This document shows positions 24,001 to 27,000 of a DNA stretch of 29,241 nt, piece by piece. Made by a program: the position numbers and the translations under genes. Below the pieces are notes generated by a model that saw only the letters and a list, made by a program, of their open reading frames with translations, was not told the origin of the DNA and ran no database searches. Within the stretch, counting starts at the first letter, position 1, and the number at the start of each line of letters is the position of its first letter. The DNA comes from DATAVB01 sp040414495 (GTDB lineage: Bacteria > Actinomycetota > Actinomycetes > Mycobacteriales > QHCD01), in contig JBEDUI010000017.1 in the NCBI GenBank assembly GCA_040414495.1, forward strand, positions 1 to 29,241, in the 5' to 3' direction.

Positions 24001-27000
24001 CGCGACGAGCAGGCGTTCACCAACGCCACCAACGCCCTGGCCCAGTGGGCCGATGCGGTCCTTGCCGGCTCCGCCAACCCGCTCGCTCCGGGCAGTCCTG
24101 GTCCGGGCAGTCCTGGTCCGGGCAGCCCTGGTCCGGGCAACATGGAGCACAAAGTCGGCAACCGGGAGGCCTACGCCCTTTCTTCGACCTGGGGCAAATA
24201 CGCGCCGGCGTTCGCCGACCGGGCCGATACGGTCCAGGCAGAGATCGATTCACTTCTCGACCAGTTCGCCCGGTTGACGCCGGGAACGGCCGAGGCGGAC
24301 GCGGTCACCGCGAAGATCAACGCGGCGAACCGGATCAAGCAGCTCGACGAGGAGATACTGAGCGATCTCGAGGCGGCGCGGCCCGCCGTCGCGCGGTACC
24401 GCGATACCGGAGATCCGGGCGCCGAGGCGCCGCCAGAGTTCCTGGCCCTGGTGGAGAAGTTCGAGGCGCAGAGCCGCATCGTCCAGGATCACTGGCCGCA
24501 ATCGAGCGGCTCGGCGATGACGCGGCTCGACTGGTTGCATCCGCTGGCACTGAACGAGGAAGCCATCGGTACGGCGGATTCCGCCACGTTCGACGTGGTG
24601 AAGGTCGCGCGAGCGGTGGCGTACCAGCGGGTGACCGCCGACCATCAGGCAGGGGAACTCCAGGACCACCCGGACGCCGAACGGTTCACCGTGGACGACT
24701 CGCTGATCCGGCGCACGCTGCTGGCGGTGCCACTGGACCCGAACAGTGAGGACGCCGGAGAGCACACCATCGCCATGTTCGACCCGTCGACCGGTAGGGC
24801 GATCGTCCTGCCCACCATGTCGATCGCTTCCTTCTGCGCGGTCGTGGCCCACGAGAACGCGCACGCGTTGGCGCTGGATCCGCAGCACGCGATGCCGGGG
24901 CGCGCTTGGGTCGAGGACCTGGAGAACCAGGCTCGCAGCCGCAAGGCGTACCGGCAGCTCTCCGAAGGACAGCGTCAGGAGGCGGCCTGCCTGCACACAG
25001 AGCAGCTGTTCTGGCAGGCCGCGGTGGGCTACGCGCTGGCGTACGGAATCGACGATGCGGCCACAGCGGGCGTCATCGGGCCGCAGGCGGAGGAATGGCT
25101 CGCCCCGCTCAAGCCCCGGCAGATCCTGCACCGGGCCGAAGAACCGGCAACCGCAATCACCGCCGACAGACCAACGGCCCTCGGCCCGGTGGTTTCCGAT
25201 GCGCTCAGGCAAACGATCGAGACCTCGGCCGAGCAACCGCCCGACGGCCAGACGCCGGGCCAGGCCGAGTCGAACCAGGTCACCCTGGACGACATCAAGA
25301 GGATGGCGCGCGATGCCCGGCGCGAGCGGAACGAGGCCGCGGCCGACCCAACCCAACGCAGCCTGTTGCGACTCATCGCGCGCTTCACCGAGCTGAACGA
25401 GCTCGTCGCCACGTACTGCAAGAACGCCAACCCGAGCCTCGCCGACATGGCCCGCGGCTATGACCTGCTCGATGAGAACAACATGCGCGGCGAGCAGATG
25501 ACCCTCGATGAGCACCAGCACATCGCCATCGGCGATCTGGCCGTGATGATCGCGAAGCTGCAGAAGTGCGCCAGCGATCAGCCCGAGCTGCAGGACCTGC
25601 TGATCAGCCAGGAATTGAAGGGCTGGCCGTCCTTCGAGGTAGTAGGTCAAGGGATGGACCTGCTGCACGGGACCATGCAATTCGCACGAGCGCTGTACGA
25701 GCTGTCGGAGGGGCCCAGCGCCGACGTCGCTGAGATCCATACGACCGCGCTCGGGCACCTTCCGGTCCCGACTGCGGTCGCAATGGACGAGGCGCGATCC
25801 GAGCAGGCGCAGGAGGCCCACCGACGGGCGGTCGCCGCGGTCAACCTTCATCGGCAGTTCCTGAACGGGTTGATTGAGACCAGCACCCGCGAACCGAAGA
25901 CCGAGCAGGCGATCCGGGCGCTGTTGCCGGAGGAATGGCGCGATCGGCTACCGCTCTTGGCGCCGGAGCCGCCCGAAGGCGCGGTCGAGCAACTGGCCAC
26001 CGAGCAATTCCTGAGTCCGCACCACCGGGAGTCGCTGGAACGGGCCACGCCCGGCGATGGCCTGCGGTTCGACAAGCTGCGCCAGGACGCGGAACTGGTC
26101 CGTTCCGCCTTCGGGTCATCCCATCTCGCGCCGTCGCAGATCGAGCCCATCCTGGGATTGCTCGACCGAGTGTTGGAACTGCTGGATGCCGACCCGGCAA
26201 CTGTCTCTCTGGAGACGGTCAACAGCACCGCCGGCGTGCTGATCGCCCTGCACCAGCAGGTGACTCCGTTGCTGGCGATGCCCAATCTGGATATGACGCT
26301 GCGCCAGGCACTGGCCGGGATCGATCCGCTGGGCGCCGCGTACCTGCGACACCATCACGCCCTGCCGGCCGCCGATGGCCGCGACCTGCACCCGCTCGAC
26401 TACGCGACGGTATGTGCCGCGGTCGGCTGGTACCTGCCGAACATGCCCACCGGGGCGCAGGTGCCGCCGCTCAAGTACGACGGAGCCAACGCCAGGACAG
26501 CCACGACCGACCAGGTCTCCTGGGAGGACGGGGTCGGGCTCGTGGTTCACCCGGGCACGACGCTGACCGAGCTGCTGGCTTCGGTTGTCGAATACATGCC
26601 GTTGACAGTGGCCAATGCGGGCCTGATCCCGGAACATGAGTCGCCAGCCGTGGCTGCCGCGCGTCGGGCGATCGCAAGCAAACGGTACCCACAACAACTG
26701 GTGCGGAGCCTCATCGCGGAGTTCCTGACGCCGCAGGTCAGCGACTCCGAAGCCCAGCAATACGTCGTGCCGCCCGCGCTGCGGGACCTCTTTACGCCGC
26801 GGGAGCGCAGATCCCGCGCCAGCTTCGTATGGTTCGACCTTCCCGCTGACCATCAGCAACAGATAGACGTGCCAGAGATCGAGCGGCTCTTGCGGGAAGA
26901 CGAGGACGAAGAACTCGACTACAAGCGAGGCAACCGCCTGCTCTACCGGGCGCCTGTCTCGAGCCCGTATCCCGAGTTGCCCAGCGAGCGCCGCCGGCAT

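Larger units (their letters stand above)
17674..24060 (+). repeat. Module B (second copy of the duplicated module)
   Basis: From DSLYSSDSRRT (17674) to AYYLLSGSEGRQGLTVAQ and its helix (about 23925-24060). All landmarks of module A recur in the same order. The copy is about 640 bp shorter, mainly in the helical middle of the FIG unit. The two modules flank the papain-like, glycosyltransferase and CBM block (14725-17640), so the duplication brackets the sugar-active core. Confidence 0.9.

Noticed and set aside
24091..24135. CRISPR-like or origin iteron repeat
   Set aside because: The three 15-bp units are directly adjacent without spacers, in frame, and simply code a Gly/Ser/Pro hinge.
22344..24749. 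801-codon plus-strand frame +3 ORF
   Set aside because: Gly/Arg/Pro/Ala-rich low-complexity translation over module B. It also reads straight through the conserved hairpin block without any protein-like pattern. Same for 11163-13148.
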